Made by a program: the position numbers and the translations under genes
Shown: piece after piece, positions 8,354 through 18,383 of the stretch
Numbering within the stretch: position 1 is the first letter of the stretch
Layout: every line of letters begins with the position of its first letter
Source of the DNA: Rhodoferax sp. OV413
GTDB lineage: Bacteria > Pseudomonadota > Gammaproteobacteria > Burkholderiales > Burkholderiaceae_C
Length of the DNA: 43,298 nucleotides
Reading direction: 5' to 3'
NCBI GenBank assembly: GCA_945885775.1
Contig: CAMCZF010000002.1
Coordinates: 1-43,298 of the forward strand
Notes under the pieces: generated by a model
The model's input: only the letters and a program-made list of their open reading frames with translations
The model's database searches: none
Told to the model about the DNA's origin: nothing

Positions 8354-10144
8354 TCAGAAAGATTCCAACGCCAGGCCAGTGACCGAGTCGGCGCCGTCCA
8401 GGATGGCGTCGCGCAGACCGGGGGCCCGGGTCAACAGGTGGTCGGCATAAAAGCGCGCAGTGACAAGCTTGGCCCGCATGAAGGCCTCGTCCACCCCCTG
8501 CGCCAATTGCTCTTGCGCCACCACCCAGGCACGCGCCAATTGCCAGCCAGCCATCAGGTTACCGGCCAGCATCAGGTAGGGCACGCTGCCGGCAAACACT
8601 GCATTCGGGCTGGCGCGGGTCTGGTCGGCCACAAAGGCCACCACCTCGAGAAAGGCCAGGCGCGCCGCCTGCAGTCGCCGGGCCACGGCCAAGGCATCGG
8701 CACTGCCATTGGCGTTCAGGGCTGCTTCGGTGTCCTCAATCTGGGCTGCGATAGCGCGGGCTGTCTGGCCGCCGTCGCGCGACGTCTTGCGCCCGACCAG
8801 GTCATTGGCCTGGATGGCCGTGGTGCCTTCGTAAATGGTCAGTATCTTGGCGTCGCGGTAGTACTGGGCCACGCCGGTTTCTTCGATGAAGCCCATGCCG
8901 CCATGCACCTGCACCGCGGCCGAGGTGACCTCCAGGCTCATCTCGGTGCTGTAGCCCTTGACCAGCGGCACCATGAACTCATAAAAGGCTTGGTTCTGTC
9001 GCCGCACCTCGGCATCCGGGTGGTGGTGGCCAGCGTCAAAGGCGGCCGCCGCCACTGTGGCCATGGCACGGCAACCCTCGGTCAGGGCCCGCATGGTCAT
9101 CAGCATGCGCCGCACGTCGGGGTGGTGAATGATGGGCGCCGCCTTGGGCAGCGAGCCATCCACGGGACGGCTCTGCACGCGTTCGCGGGCAAAGCTCACG
9201 GCCTTCTGGTAGGCGCGCTCGGCAATCGCAATGCCCTGCACACCCACGCCAAAGCGGGCAGCGTTCATCATGATGAACATGTACTCCAGGCCGCGGTTTT
9301 CCTGACCGACCAGGTATCCCACGCCACCGCCGTGGTCGCCGTATTGCAGCACCGCGGTCGGGCTGGCTTTGATCCCCAGCTTGTGTTCGATGCTGACGCA
9401 GTGCACGTCGTTGCGTTCGCCCAGAGAACCATCGGCGTTGACCAGAAACTTGGGCACAACAAACAGACTGATGCCCTTGACGCCTTCGGGCGCGCCAGTC
9501 ACGCGTGCCAGCACCAGATGGACGATGTTCTCGGCCATGTCGTGCTCACCCCAGGTGATGTAGATCTTGGTGCCAAACCCCTTGTAGCTGCCGTCCGGTT
9601 GCGGCTCGGCCCGAGTTCGCACCGCCGCCAGGTCTGAGCCGGCCTGCGGCTCGGTCAGGTTCATGGTGCCGGTCCACTGGCCGCTGACCAGTTTTTCCAG
9701 GTAAACGGCTTTGAGATCGTCCGAGCCGGCAGTCAGCAAGGCCTCAATGGCGCCGTCAGTCAGCAGCGGGCAAAGGGCAAAACTCATGTTGGCCGAGTTT
9801 TGCATTTCACCGCAGGAGGCCCCAATGGTCTTGGGCAGACCCTGCCCGCCAAAGGCCACCGGGTGCTGCAAACCCTGCCAGCCGGCCTCGGCAAACTGAG
9901 CAAAGGCCTGCTTGAAGCCCGGCGTCGCGGTGACCACGCCCTGATGCCAGCTCGACGGGTTGCGATCGCCGTCCCAGTTCAGGGGCGACAGAACGCCCTC
10001 ATTGAACTTTGCGGCCTCTTCAAGCACCGCCTGCGCGGTGTCAAAGCCGGCATCTTCAAAGCCAGGAATGGCCGCGATCTGTTCAATATTGGCGAGATGC
10101 CGGATGTTGAACAGCATGTCCTGCAAAGGGGCCCGATAACTCAT
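8354..10144 (-). CDS. Acyl-CoA dehydrogenase (FadE/AcdA-type with C-terminal extension)
   Basis: MNLTEPQAGSDLAAVRTRAE, QVHGGMGFIEETGVAQYYRDAKILTIYEGTTAIQANDLVGRK. Confidence 0.93.
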   Translation of the reverse strand: MSYRAPLQDMLFNIRHLANIEQIAAIPGFEDAGFDTAQAVLEEAAKFNEGVLSPLNWDGDRNPSSWHQGVVTATPGFKQAFAQFAEAGWQGLQHPVAFGGQGLPKTIGASCGEMQNSANMSFALCPLLTDGAIEALLTAGSDDLKAVYLEKLVSGQWTGTMNLTEPQAGSDLAAVRTRAEPQPDGSYKGFGTKIYITWGEHDMAENIVHLVLARVTGAPEGVKGISLFVVPKFLVNADGSLGERNDVHCVSIEHKLGIKASPTAVLQYGDHGGGVGYLVGQENRGLEYMFIMMNAARFGVGVQGIAIAERAYQKAVSFARERVQSRPVDGSLPKAAPIIHHPDVRRMLMTMRALTEGCRAMATVAAAAFDAGHHHPDAEVRRQNQAFYEFMVPLVKGYSTEMSLEVTSAAVQVHGGMGFIEETGVAQYYRDAKILTIYEGTTAIQANDLVGRKTSRDGGQTARAIAAQIEDTEAALNANGSADALAVARRLQAARLAFLEVVAFVADQTRASPNAVFAGSVPYLMLAGNLMAGWQLARAWVVAQEQLAQGVDEAFMRAKLVTARFYADHLLTRAPGLRDAILDGADSVTGLALESF

Positions 10145-10187
10145 GTGCAATGCTCCAGTGGGTGCAGCCCCGCGGTTTGGGGAACGG

Positions 10188-11120
10188 TCAAAGTGCGGCA
10201 GTGAGAGCCGGCACCGCGTCAAACAGATCAGCTTCCAGGCCGTAATCAGCGACCGAGAAGATCGGTGCCTCGGCGTCTTTGTTGATGGCCACGATGACTT
10301 TGGAGTCTTTCATGCCAGCCAAGTGCTGGATCGCGCCACTGATGCCACAGGCCACGTACAGCTGGGGCGCCACAATCTTCCCGGTCTGCCCAACCTGCCA
10401 GTCATTCGGGGCGTAGCCGGCATCCACCGCTGCGCGCGAAGCACCCATGGCAGCGCCGAGCTTGTCGGCCAATGGCGTCATGACCTCCATGAACTTCTCG
10501 TTCGAGCCCAGCGCCCGGCCGCCCGAGACGATGATCTTGGCTGAGGTCAGCTCCGGACGGTCGTTCTTGGCAATTTCAGACCGCAAAAAGTTGACCTTGT
10601 CGCTGGCCGAAACCGCGCTGAGCACTTCGATGGCAGCGCTGCCGCCCGAGGCAGCCGCCGGGTCAAAGCCAGTGGTGCGCACCGTGATGACCTTGGTGGC
10701 GTCCAGACTTTGCACCGTGGCAATGGCATTGCCAGCGTAGATCGGGCGCTCAAAAGTGTCGGCCGATTCGACCCGCGTCACGTCGGAGACCTGTCCAACG
10801 TCAAGCCGAGCAGCCACTCGGGGCGCAATGTTTTTACCAAAGGCGGTAGCGGCAAACAGGATGTGGCTGTAATTGCCCGCCAGCGCCAGCACCTGTGCGG
10901 CGACGTTTTCGGCCAAACCGTGGGCAAAACCCTCGCCTTCGGCATGCAGCACCTTGGCCACGCCAGCCACCTGGGCGGCGGCGGCAGCAGCGGCACCGGC
11001 ATTCAGGCCGGCCACCAGCACATGAACCTCACCGCCGCATTGAACTGCTGCGGTAATGGCGTTGAGGGTCGCCGCGCGCAGCGAGGCGTTGTCGTGTTCA
11101 GCAATGACGAGTGATGTCAT
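10188..11120 (-). CDS. etfA: Electron transfer flavoprotein alpha subunit
   Basis: C-terminal FAD domain [11 protein letters not shown]...[41 protein letters not shown]. Confidence 0.96.
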   Translation of the reverse strand: MTSLVIAEHDNASLRAATLNAITAAVQCGGEVHVLVAGLNAGAAAAAAAQVAGVAKVLHAEGEGFAHGLAENVAAQVLALAGNYSHILFAATAFGKNIAPRVAARLDVGQVSDVTRVESADTFERPIYAGNAIATVQSLDATKVITVRTTGFDPAAASGGSAAIEVLSAVSASDKVNFLRSEIAKNDRPELTSAKIIVSGGRALGSNEKFMEVMTPLADKLGAAMGASRAAVDAGYAPNDWQVGQTGKIVAPQLYVACGISGAIQHLAGMKDSKVIVAINKDAEAPIFSVADYGLEADLFDAVPALTAAL

Positions 11121-11140
11121 ATCAGTCTTTCGTTAGGTAG

Positions 11141-11899
11141 TCAGATGACTTTGGCTTCGTTCTTGAGTTTGTCCACCAGCGCGGCGACATCGGTCACCTT
11201 GATGCCAGCGCTACGCTTGGGCGGTTCCACCACTTTGAGCGTCTTGATGCGGGGCGACACATCCACGCCCAGATCTTCGGGTTTGAAGATGTCCATCTGC
11301 TTTTTCTTGGCCTTCATGATGTTGGGCAGCGTGACATAACGCGGCTCATTCAGGCGCAGGTCGGTGGTGATGATGGCCGGCAGGCTGAGCGCCAGCACTT
11401 CGAGGCCGCCGTCCACTTCACGGGTGACCGAAGCCTTGCCGTCGACCACTTCGACTTTGCTGGCGAAGGTGGCTTGCGGCAGGCCGGCCAATGCGGCCAG
11501 CATCTGACCGGTCTGGTTGCAGTCGTCGTCAATCGCCTGCTTGCCCAGGATCACCAAGCCTGGCTGCTCTTTGTCCATCAGGGCCTTGAGCAGCTTGGCC
11601 ACCGCCAGCGGCTGCAGTTCGGCCGTGGTTTCGACCAAAATTGCGCGGTCAGCCCCAATGGCCATGGCGGTGCGCAGGGTTTCCTGGCACTGAGTCACGC
11701 CGCAGGACACTGCGATCACCTCGGTGGCGACGCCTTTTTCTTTCAGGCGCACCGCCTCTTCAATGGCGATTTCGTCAAACGGGTTCATGCTCATTTTGAC
11801 GTTGGCGATGTCCACACCCGTGTTGTCCGACTTGACCCGAACCTTCACGTTGTAGTCCACCACCCGCTTGACTGCGACCAGGACTTTCATTGTTGTCAC
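11141..11899 (-). CDS. etfB: Electron transfer flavoprotein beta subunit
   Basis: [64 protein letters not shown]. Confidence 0.96.
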   Translation of the reverse strand: MTTMKVLVAVKRVVDYNVKVRVKSDNTGVDIANVKMSMNPFDEIAIEEAVRLKEKGVATEVIAVSCGVTQCQETLRTAMAIGADRAILVETTAELQPLAVAKLLKALMDKEQPGLVILGKQAIDDDCNQTGQMLAALAGLPQATFASKVEVVDGKASVTREVDGGLEVLALSLPAIITTDLRLNEPRYVTLPNIMKAKKKQMDIFKPEDLGVDVSPRIKTLKVVEPPKRSAGIKVTDVAALVDKLKNEAKVI

Positions 11900-11931
11900 T
11901 CCAGAGGGTTGTAAATGCTGTGTTGTCGATT

Positions 11932-11947
11932 TGACGTTAACGTCAAT
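11932..11947. promoter_or_regulatory. Perfect 16-bp palindrome TTGACGTTAACGTCAA upstream of etfBA; candidate LiuR-like operator
   Basis: Palindrome read directly; about 30-60 bp upstream of the etfB start codon. Confidence 0.6.
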
Positions 11948-12052
11948 CCTGAGATTCTATGTCGACCACTCCAGCAGACCTTCTTTGCCGGGCTATTGCG
12001 GCAACTCAGCCAGAAATAGCACGACCGTGCTTTTAATTATACGCAGGTGGGA

Positions 12053-12082
12053 AGTGACGCTGAAACCAGTGACGCTGAAACC
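12053..12082. repeat. Perfect tandem duplication of AGTGACGCTGAAACC (15 bp x2)
   Basis: Read directly, in the mscS/etfB intergenic region. Confidence 0.9.
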
Positions 12083-12119
12083 GGGCCATCGGCACCCACC
12101 TGAAGCGCAACGCGCCGAT

Positions 12120-13385
12120 TCACATGGCCCTGGCGTGAACCACCCGTTGCGGAAAGGGGATCTCGATGCGGTGCTCGCGCAGTAAACGCAAGATATCCAG
12201 GTTGACCAGGGAGCGCAGGTTGAGCGTGCCATTTTCCGGGTCGGCAATCCAGTAACCCACGGTAAATTCAAGGCCATCGGTGCCAAAGGCCGACAAGGCC
12301 ACCGCAGGCGCAGGTTCACGCAGCACGCGTTGCTGGTTCAAAGCCGCCTGTTCAAGCAAGCGAATGACCAGGGTCACATCGCTGTCATAGGCCACCGAGA
12401 CCACGGTGGATTGCCATACCAGCGCATCAGCCAGAGACAGGTTCTCAACCCGACTGGTGATCAGCAGCTCATTGGGCACGATGGATTCACGGCCTGTGAG
12501 CGAGCGGATCACGGCATAGCGGGCATTGATCTGGGTGATGCGCCCTTCAAAATTGTCCACCCGCACGTTGTCACCAATTCGCATGCTGCGCTCGGCCAAA
12601 ATAACAAAGCCGCTGATGTAGTTGGCGGCCAGCTTTTGCAGGCCAAAGCCCAGACCGACCCCGATCGCGCCGCCCAAAACCGACAAGGCCGTGAGGTCAA
12701 TGCCAACCGACGCCAGCGCGATCAACAGCCCGACAAACAACAACAGGGCCCGGGTGGCATTGCTGACCGCCATGCGCAGCGACAGTTCACCGCCGGTGGC
12801 CGAACGCAACAGCCGCGTCTCGATCGCCGAGGCAATCCACAGGGCGACGATCAGCACCAGGCCGGCGGTCAGGCTGCCCTCGATCAGGGTGCGCACCGAC
12901 AGGCGCGAGCCACCCATCATCCAGGTGATCTGGTCCAACTCTTCCAAAACCAGCGGCAACAGCCCACTGACCCACAGCACCATGACGATCCAGGCGACCC
13001 AGGAAATACTGCGTTCAAGGGCTCGCACCAGCGGTGTCTCTGTCAAGGTGGCCTGCAGCAATTTGACCCCCAGCCGAATCACCAGCAGAGACAACAGCAC
13101 AGGGATGGCGATCTTGAAGACGGTCAGCGGCACCCAGTGCGCGACGATGGCGCGCGCCGCCAGGCTAAGGCACAGCAGCAGCATGGGGAAAAGCACCCCG
13201 TCAATGATGCGCTCGCCGAACAGGATCGACCGGCGCTCCACCTGAATTGTTCCCCGACCCAGGAGCCAGGCCAACAGCCCCGCCAGCACCGCGCTGGCGG
13301 CCAAAGCGCCCAGCTCAGTCACTGCGGCTGGTTGCGCCAGGGCCTGCAACCAGCTTTCGATGTCGGTAATGGGAGTCTCAGACAT
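12120..13385 (-). CDS. MscS-family mechanosensitive ion channel
   Basis: LGGAIGVGLGFGLQKLAANYISGFVILAERSMRIGD; start MSETPITD at 13385. Confidence 0.93.
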   Translation of the reverse strand: MSETPITDIESWLQALAQPAAVTELGALAASAVLAGLLAWLLGRGTIQVERRSILFGERIIDGVLFPMLLLCLSLAARAIVAHWVPLTVFKIAIPVLLSLLVIRLGVKLLQATLTETPLVRALERSISWVAWIVMVLWVSGLLPLVLEELDQITWMMGGSRLSVRTLIEGSLTAGLVLIVALWIASAIETRLLRSATGGELSLRMAVSNATRALLLFVGLLIALASVGIDLTALSVLGGAIGVGLGFGLQKLAANYISGFVILAERSMRIGDNVRVDNFEGRITQINARYAVIRSLTGRESIVPNELLITSRVENLSLADALVWQSTVVSVAYDSDVTLVIRLLEQAALNQQRVLREPAPAVALSAFGTDGLEFTVGYWIADPENGTLNLRSLVNLDILRLLREHRIEIPFPQRVVHARAM

Positions 13386-14325
13386 CCGCCAGCACCCGGA
13401 TGTGGGCCTCGACACTTCGACCCAGGGCACTGAGGTTGTAGCCCCCCTCCAGGCAAGACACGATTCGGCCCTTGGCATGGCGCCGGGCAACGTCTTTGAT
13501 GCGTTGCGTGATCCAGGCGTAATCCTGCTCCACCAGGCCGAGTTGGCCGAGGTCGTCGTCACGGTGGGCGTCAAAACCAGCACTGATGAAAATCATCTCG
13601 GGGGCAAACGCCTCAAGGCGAGGGACCCAGGCCTGTTCAATCAGTTCGCGCACCTGCGGGCCCCGGGTGTAGGCCGGCACGGGCAGATTGACCAGGTTAC
13701 TGGCAGTGGACCGGCTGCCGCCCTCTGGGTAGAACGGGTGCTGAAAGAAGCTGACCATCAGGATGCGCTCGTCACCCGCCACGATGTCCTCGGTGCCATT
13801 GCCGTGGTGCACGTCAAAGTCGACAATCGCCACCCGTTGCAGCCCGTGCCGCTCTAGCGCGTACTTGGCAGCCACCGCCACATTATTGAAAAAGCAAAAG
13901 CCCATGGCGTGGTCCCGGCAGGCATGGTGCCCGGGCGGTCGCACGGCGCAAAAAGCGTTTTCCAGTTCTCCGGCCATCACCGCGTCGGTGGCCGCCAGCG
14001 CGGCGCCAGCGGCGCGCAGGGCGGCGTCCCAGGTGTGGACATTCAGCGAGGTATCGGGGTCAACCTGCGCGTGGGTCGGACCACCCGCGGCAACCTCGTC
14101 GCGCAAACCGTCACTCAGGCCGCGCAGCGCCGCCACATGCAAACGGTCGTGAGCGAGCTCAATATCAGCCAAAGGCGCCGGGGGCGGCTCACGCCGCGCC
14201 AGCACTTGGTTCAGACCTGACATGAGCAGGCGGTCCTCAATGGCGTCGAGCCGTTGCGGGCATTCAGGGTGCCCGCGCCCCATGTCATGCTTCCAGCAGT
14301 CGCGGTGGGTAAAGTAGCCGGTCAT
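13378..14325 (-). CDS. Histone deacetylase-family (AcuC/HDAC-like amidohydrolase) protein
   Basis: RPPGHHACRDHAMGFCFFNNVAVAAKYAL, IVDFDVHHGNGT, ISAGFDAH; overlaps mscS by 8 bp. Confidence 0.93.
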   Translation of the reverse strand: MTGYFTHRDCWKHDMGRGHPECPQRLDAIEDRLLMSGLNQVLARREPPPAPLADIELAHDRLHVAALRGLSDGLRDEVAAGGPTHAQVDPDTSLNVHTWDAALRAAGAALAATDAVMAGELENAFCAVRPPGHHACRDHAMGFCFFNNVAVAAKYALERHGLQRVAIVDFDVHHGNGTEDIVAGDERILMVSFFQHPFYPEGGSRSTASNLVNLPVPAYTRGPQVRELIEQAWVPRLEAFAPEMIFISAGFDAHRDDDLGQLGLVEQDYAWITQRIKDVARRHAKGRIVSCLEGGYNLSALGRSVEAHIRVLADV

Positions 14326-14372
14326 TGTCACGGTGTTCGCCTGCGTCCTGATTTTTTTGTTAAGGTCGCGCC

Positions 14373-15314
14373 ATGGATGCAACACAAGTCAAATCATTGG
14401 TTGATCGAACGCTGAAATCACTGGTCGACCAGCTTAACACGGTCATCGTTGGCAAAGCGGCCCAAACCCAAGACTGCGTGGTCTGCCTGCTCGCTGGTGG
14501 GCACCTGCTGATTGAAGACGTACCGGGTGTCGGTAAGACCACCCTCGCGCATGCGCTGGCACGCACTTTTGGGCTACAGTTTTCGCGCGTGCAATTCACG
14601 GCTGACCTGATGCCGAGCGACTTGTCAGGGGTGTCGGTTTACGAGCGAGCCAAGGAATCGTTCGTGTTCCACCCCGGCCCGATCTTTGCCCAGGTACTGC
14701 TGGCCGACGAGATCAACCGCGCCAGCCCCAAGACGCAGAGCGCACTGCTGGAGGCGATGGAAGAAAAACAGGTCACGATCGAAGGCCAGACCCGACCGCT
14801 GCCGCAGCCCTTTTTCGTGCTTGCCACGCAGAACCCGTTGGACCAAATCGGCACCTATGCCCTGCCAGAGTCGCAGCTGGACCGCTTTTTGATGCGCATC
14901 TCGCTGGGCTACCCGGACCGTGAGGCCGAACGCGAGTTGTTGACCGGACACGACCGACGTGGTCTGTTGGACGCCTTGCCCAGCCTGTTGAGCAGCGCCG
15001 AACTACAAGCCTTGCAGCAGCGCGTGCTGGCGGTGCACGTGTCGGCGCCGCTGCTTGACTATGTTCAGGACCTGATCGCCGCCACCCGCAACGGCCAGTG
15101 GTTTGTGCAGGGGCTCAGCCCGCGTGCCGGCATAGCTGTACTGCGCTCGGCGCGCGCGCAAGCCATGCTGAGCGGGCGCGACTACGTCGCCCCTGATGAC
15201 GTGCAAGCCATCCTGCCGCAAACCGTGGCCCACCGGCTGGTGCCACTCAGCCAGTCCGGGCGCGGCGCATTGGAACAAGTGAGTGCCATGCTCGCGGCCA
15301 CCCCGCTGCGCTAG
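14373..15314 (+). CDS. MoxR-family AAA ATPase
   Basis: EDVPGVGKTTLAHALA, LLADEINRASPKTQSALLEAMEEKQVTIEG. Confidence 0.94.
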   Translation: MDATQVKSLVDRTLKSLVDQLNTVIVGKAAQTQDCVVCLLAGGHLLIEDVPGVGKTTLAHALARTFGLQFSRVQFTADLMPSDLSGVSVYERAKESFVFHPGPIFAQVLLADEINRASPKTQSALLEAMEEKQVTIEGQTRPLPQPFFVLATQNPLDQIGTYALPESQLDRFLMRISLGYPDREAERELLTGHDRRGLLDALPSLLSSAELQALQQRVLAVHVSAPLLDYVQDLIAATRNGQWFVQGLSPRAGIAVLRSARAQAMLSGRDYVAPDDVQAILPQTVAHRLVPLSQSGRGALEQVSAMLAATPLR

Positions 15315-15326
15315 TCGCCCCAGCGC

Positions 15327-16325
15327 ATGCCCTTTCGCGCCATGATGCCGTCTGCCCTGCCCACCTTCTGGCGGCAGCCGGGTAACCACCTGCGGGCCCG
15401 ATGGCAACACTGGTGGTTGTTGCGGCTGGCCCCCACCGACAGCACAGTATTGACGCAACGCCTGGTCTATGTCCTGCCCAGCCGGCCCGGCCTGATGCTG
15501 GCGGCCACGCTGCTGGTACTGTTGGCGACCGCCATCAACTACCAGCTCAACCTGGGTTACCTGCTGACATTTCTTCTGGCTGGCTGTGCCGCGGCCAGCC
15601 TGCATCTGTGTCACGGCACTTTGCGCGGCTTGCAACTGAACCTGCTGCCACCGGCGCCCCAGTTCGCAGGCAGCGCCGCTCGCCTGCAGATTCACTTGCA
15701 CAACCCACGGCACAGTGGGCGCTACGGCATCGGCCTATCGGTCTGGGGTGAAAACCAGTGGGTCTGGACCAACGTGCCCGCGCAAGGCAGCGCCAACGTT
15801 CAGCTGGCCTTTGCCCCGGCGCGACGTGGCCTGCACCCCCTGCCCTTGCTGACGGCTGAAACCCGATTCCCAATGGGCATCTTTCGGGTCTGGAGCCTTT
15901 GGCGGCCGGCGGCAGAGCTGCTGGTCTATCCAGCGCCGGAAATAGCGGCGCCACCCCTGCCAGCCGGCGAGCCACGCGATGGGGCGGCCACTCAATCGCC
16001 ACGCCAACAGGGCGACCAGCATGACGGCCTGCGGGGCTACCGCCGTGGTGACCCCTTGAAACGGGTGGTCTGGAAAAAAATGGCTAAGACCGGCGAACTG
16101 ATCAGCCGCGACGAGGCCCGCGCGCAAGCGATGGTGCTGTGGCTTGACATGCGCCTGACTGCCCTGGCCGATCCGGAGCAGCAGTTGTCACGGCTGTGCG
16201 CCTGGGTGCTGCAGGCCGAGCGCCTTGGCCTCGACTACGGCCTACGACTGGGTGCTGTCTCCCTGGGCCCAGACCAGGGGGAAGTGCACAAGCGACGTTG
16301 CCTGGAAGCCCTGGCCCGTTACTGA
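15327..16325 (+). CDS. DUF58-domain protein
   Basis: Two N-terminal TMs, GLRGYRRGDPLKRVVWKKMAKTGELISRD motif; sits between MoxR and TgpA. Confidence 0.85.
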   Translation: MPFRAMMPSALPTFWRQPGNHLRARWQHWWLLRLAPTDSTVLTQRLVYVLPSRPGLMLAATLLVLLATAINYQLNLGYLLTFLLAGCAAASLHLCHGTLRGLQLNLLPPAPQFAGSAARLQIHLHNPRHSGRYGIGLSVWGENQWVWTNVPAQGSANVQLAFAPARRGLHPLPLLTAETRFPMGIFRVWSLWRPAAELLVYPAPEIAAPPLPAGEPRDGAATQSPRQQGDQHDGLRGYRRGDPLKRVVWKKMAKTGELISRDEARAQAMVLWLDMRLTALADPEQQLSRLCAWVLQAERLGLDYGLRLGAVSLGPDQGEVHKRRCLEALARY

Positions 16326-16337
16326 GACCGCATACCC

Positions 16338-18383
16338 ATGGCCAGCTACGCGCCCCCAACCCGTCTGCAAGGCCTGCTGCAAGTCATGCAGCAGTGGCCG
16401 CGAGAGACCCGCGACACGCTGTTCATGCTGACCGTTATTGCCTGCGTGCTGCTGCCGCAAGTCAGCCACTTGCCGCTGTGGTGCAGCCTGACCGCCGCCG
16501 CCGTGCTGCTCTGGCGTGCTGCCCTGACGCTGACCGGCCGTCCGCTCCCGCGACGTTGGTGGTTGTTGCTGGTGCTTGGTCTGGCGTTGGCGGCGACCCT
16601 GTTCACCTACCGCACAGTGCTGGGGCGCGACGCCGGGGTCACCCTGACGGTGGTCTTGCTGGCCCTCAAGACCCTGGAGTTGCGGGCGCGCAGGGATGCC
16701 TTTGTCGTCTTCTTTCTTGGCTTCTTCTCACTGCTAACCACCTTTTTTTACTCCCAATCGCTGCTCACCGCCGTTGCCATATTGCTGGCACTGCTGGGTC
16801 TGCTGACCGCCCTGGTCAATGCCCACCTGCCCGTTGGCAAGCCGCCGTTGCTCCAATCAGCCCGCATCGCCGGCGGCATGGCCCTGCTGGGCGCACCGAT
16901 CATGGCTGTGTTGTTCATGCTGTTTCCACGCATCGGGCCGCTGTGGGGCCTGCCGGCCGACGCCATGAGCGGGCGCAGCGGGCTGTCGGCCACCATGGAG
17001 GTCGGCAATGTGGCACAGCTCGCGCTCGACAGCAGCATTGCCATGCGGGTCCGCTTCGAGGGGACAGCCCCGCCTGCATCAAGCATGTATTTCCGAGGGC
17101 CCGTGCTGTCGACCTTTGACGGGCGGGCCTGGCGCGCCTTGCGCAGCGACTTCCCGCCGGGCATGCAACTGGGTGCCGACTTGCAGGTGCGGGGCGCCCC
17201 GGTGCCCTACGAGGTCACTCTTGAGCCCAACCACCGGCCCTGGCTGCTGCTGCTCGACGCCAGCCCCGAGGCCCCCGTTTTGAAAGGGCTGAGGGCCGGC
17301 ATGACGCCTGAGCTGCAATGGCTGACGGATCGGCCGGTGACAGACCTGCTGCGTTACCGCGCCGAGGCCTACACCGACTTCCGCCATGGCCCCATGAGGC
17401 TGCTGGCCGGCTTGCAGGACTACCTGGCCTTGCCGCCTGGCTTCAATCCACGGACGCTGGCTTTGGCTGCAGAAATGCTGCGCCAACCCGAGCTGCGCCA
17501 AGGCGACGGGGCTAGCCTGGTGGCAGCCGTGCTGCAACGCCTGCGCAGTGGTGGCTACACCTATACCCTGAGTCCGGGTTTAAGTGGCCAGCACAGCGCC
17601 GACGAATTCTGGTTTGACAGCAGAAAAGGCTTTTGTGAGCACATCGCCTCCAGCTTTGTGGTTCTCATGCGGGCCATGGACGTGCCGGCGCGGGTGGTCA
17701 CCGGCTACCAGGGCGGCGAGCGTAACGATGTTGATGGTTTCTGGGTGGTGCGCCAGCGCGATGCCCACGCCTGGGCCGAGGTCTGGCTGGCTGGGCGCGG
17801 GTGGGTAAGGGTCGACCCGACGGCGGCCGTGGCGCCTGGGCGCATCGGCACGTTGGAACGGCTGGAAGCGCCAGAGAACGCCATCGCCACGGCCCTGACA
17901 GCGGTCAACCCGCGGCTGCGCATGACGCTGCGCGCGCTGTGGGACGCCACCAACAACCGCTGGAACCAATGGGTGCTGAACTACGGCCAGGACCGGCAGC
18001 TTAATTTGATGCGCAACCTTGGTTTCGAGACGCCCAGTTGGGAGACCGCCAGCTACCTGCTGATTGCCATCGTGGTGTTGACCAGCCTGCTCGGCGCGGC
18101 CTGGACCCTGTGGGACGGGCGCCGGCAGGACCCCTGGCTGCGCCTGCTGGCGCGCGCTGCAGCACGGCTGGCCAAGCGCGGTGTGCAGCTGCCGCCGCAG
18201 TGCACGCCTCGGGAAATGGCGCGCCTCACGCTGGCGCAATTCGGCGACAAAAACGCCTTTGCACTGGCTATGTGTGATTGGCTGCTGCGCCTGGAGGCAC
18301 AGCGCTATGCCCCACCCCAAGGCGCGCGCGAGCGGCTCGTTACACTGAGCCGAGACCTGCAACGTATTCCCCAGCCCACGTGA
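16338..18383 (+). CDS. TgpA-type membrane transglutaminase-like protein (DUF3488 + transglutaminase domain)
   Basis: Multiple TMs, then KGFCEHIASSFVVLMRAMDVPARVVTGYQGGERN...DAHAWAEVWLAGRGWVRVDPTAAVAP (Cys-His-Asp). Confidence 0.93.
   Translation: MASYAPPTRLQGLLQVMQQWPRETRDTLFMLTVIACVLLPQVSHLPLWCSLTAAAVLLWRAALTLTGRPLPRRWWLLLVLGLALAATLFTYRTVLGRDAGVTLTVVLLALKTLELRARRDAFVVFFLGFFSLLTTFFYSQSLLTAVAILLALLGLLTALVNAHLPVGKPPLLQSARIAGGMALLGAPIMAVLFMLFPRIGPLWGLPADAMSGRSGLSATMEVGNVAQLALDSSIAMRVRFEGTAPPASSMYFRGPVLSTFDGRAWRALRSDFPPGMQLGADLQVRGAPVPYEVTLEPNHRPWLLLLDASPEAPVLKGLRAGMTPELQWLTDRPVTDLLRYRAEAYTDFRHGPMRLLAGLQDYLALPPGFNPRTLALAAEMLRQPELRQGDGASLVAAVLQRLRSGGYTYTLSPGLSGQHSADEFWFDSRKGFCEHIASSFVVLMRAMDVPARVVTGYQGGERNDVDGFWVVRQRDAHAWAEVWLAGRGWVRVDPTAAVAPGRIGTLERLEAPENAIATALTAVNPRLRMTLRALWDATNNRWNQWVLNYGQDRQLNLMRNLGFETPSWETASYLLIAIVVLTSLLGAAWTLWDGRRQDPWLRLLARAAARLAKRGVQLPPQCTPREMARLTLAQFGDKNAFALAMCDWLLRLEAQRYAPPQGARERLVTLSRDLQRIPQPT

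Noticed and set aside
8438-9637. 399-aa ORF antisense to the acyl-CoA dehydrogenase gene
   Set aside because: High-GC shadow ORF; His/Gln/Gly-rich translation, no recognisable domain, fully overlaps a strong opposite-strand CDS
12330-13433. 367-aa Gln/His/Asp-rich ORF antisense to mscS
   Set aside because: Composition typical of antisense reading of TM-coding DNA; no domain
16196-17119. 307-aa Ala/Arg/Pro-rich ORF overlapping DUF58 and tgpA in another frame
   Set aside because: Frame-shifted translation of real CDSs; biased composition
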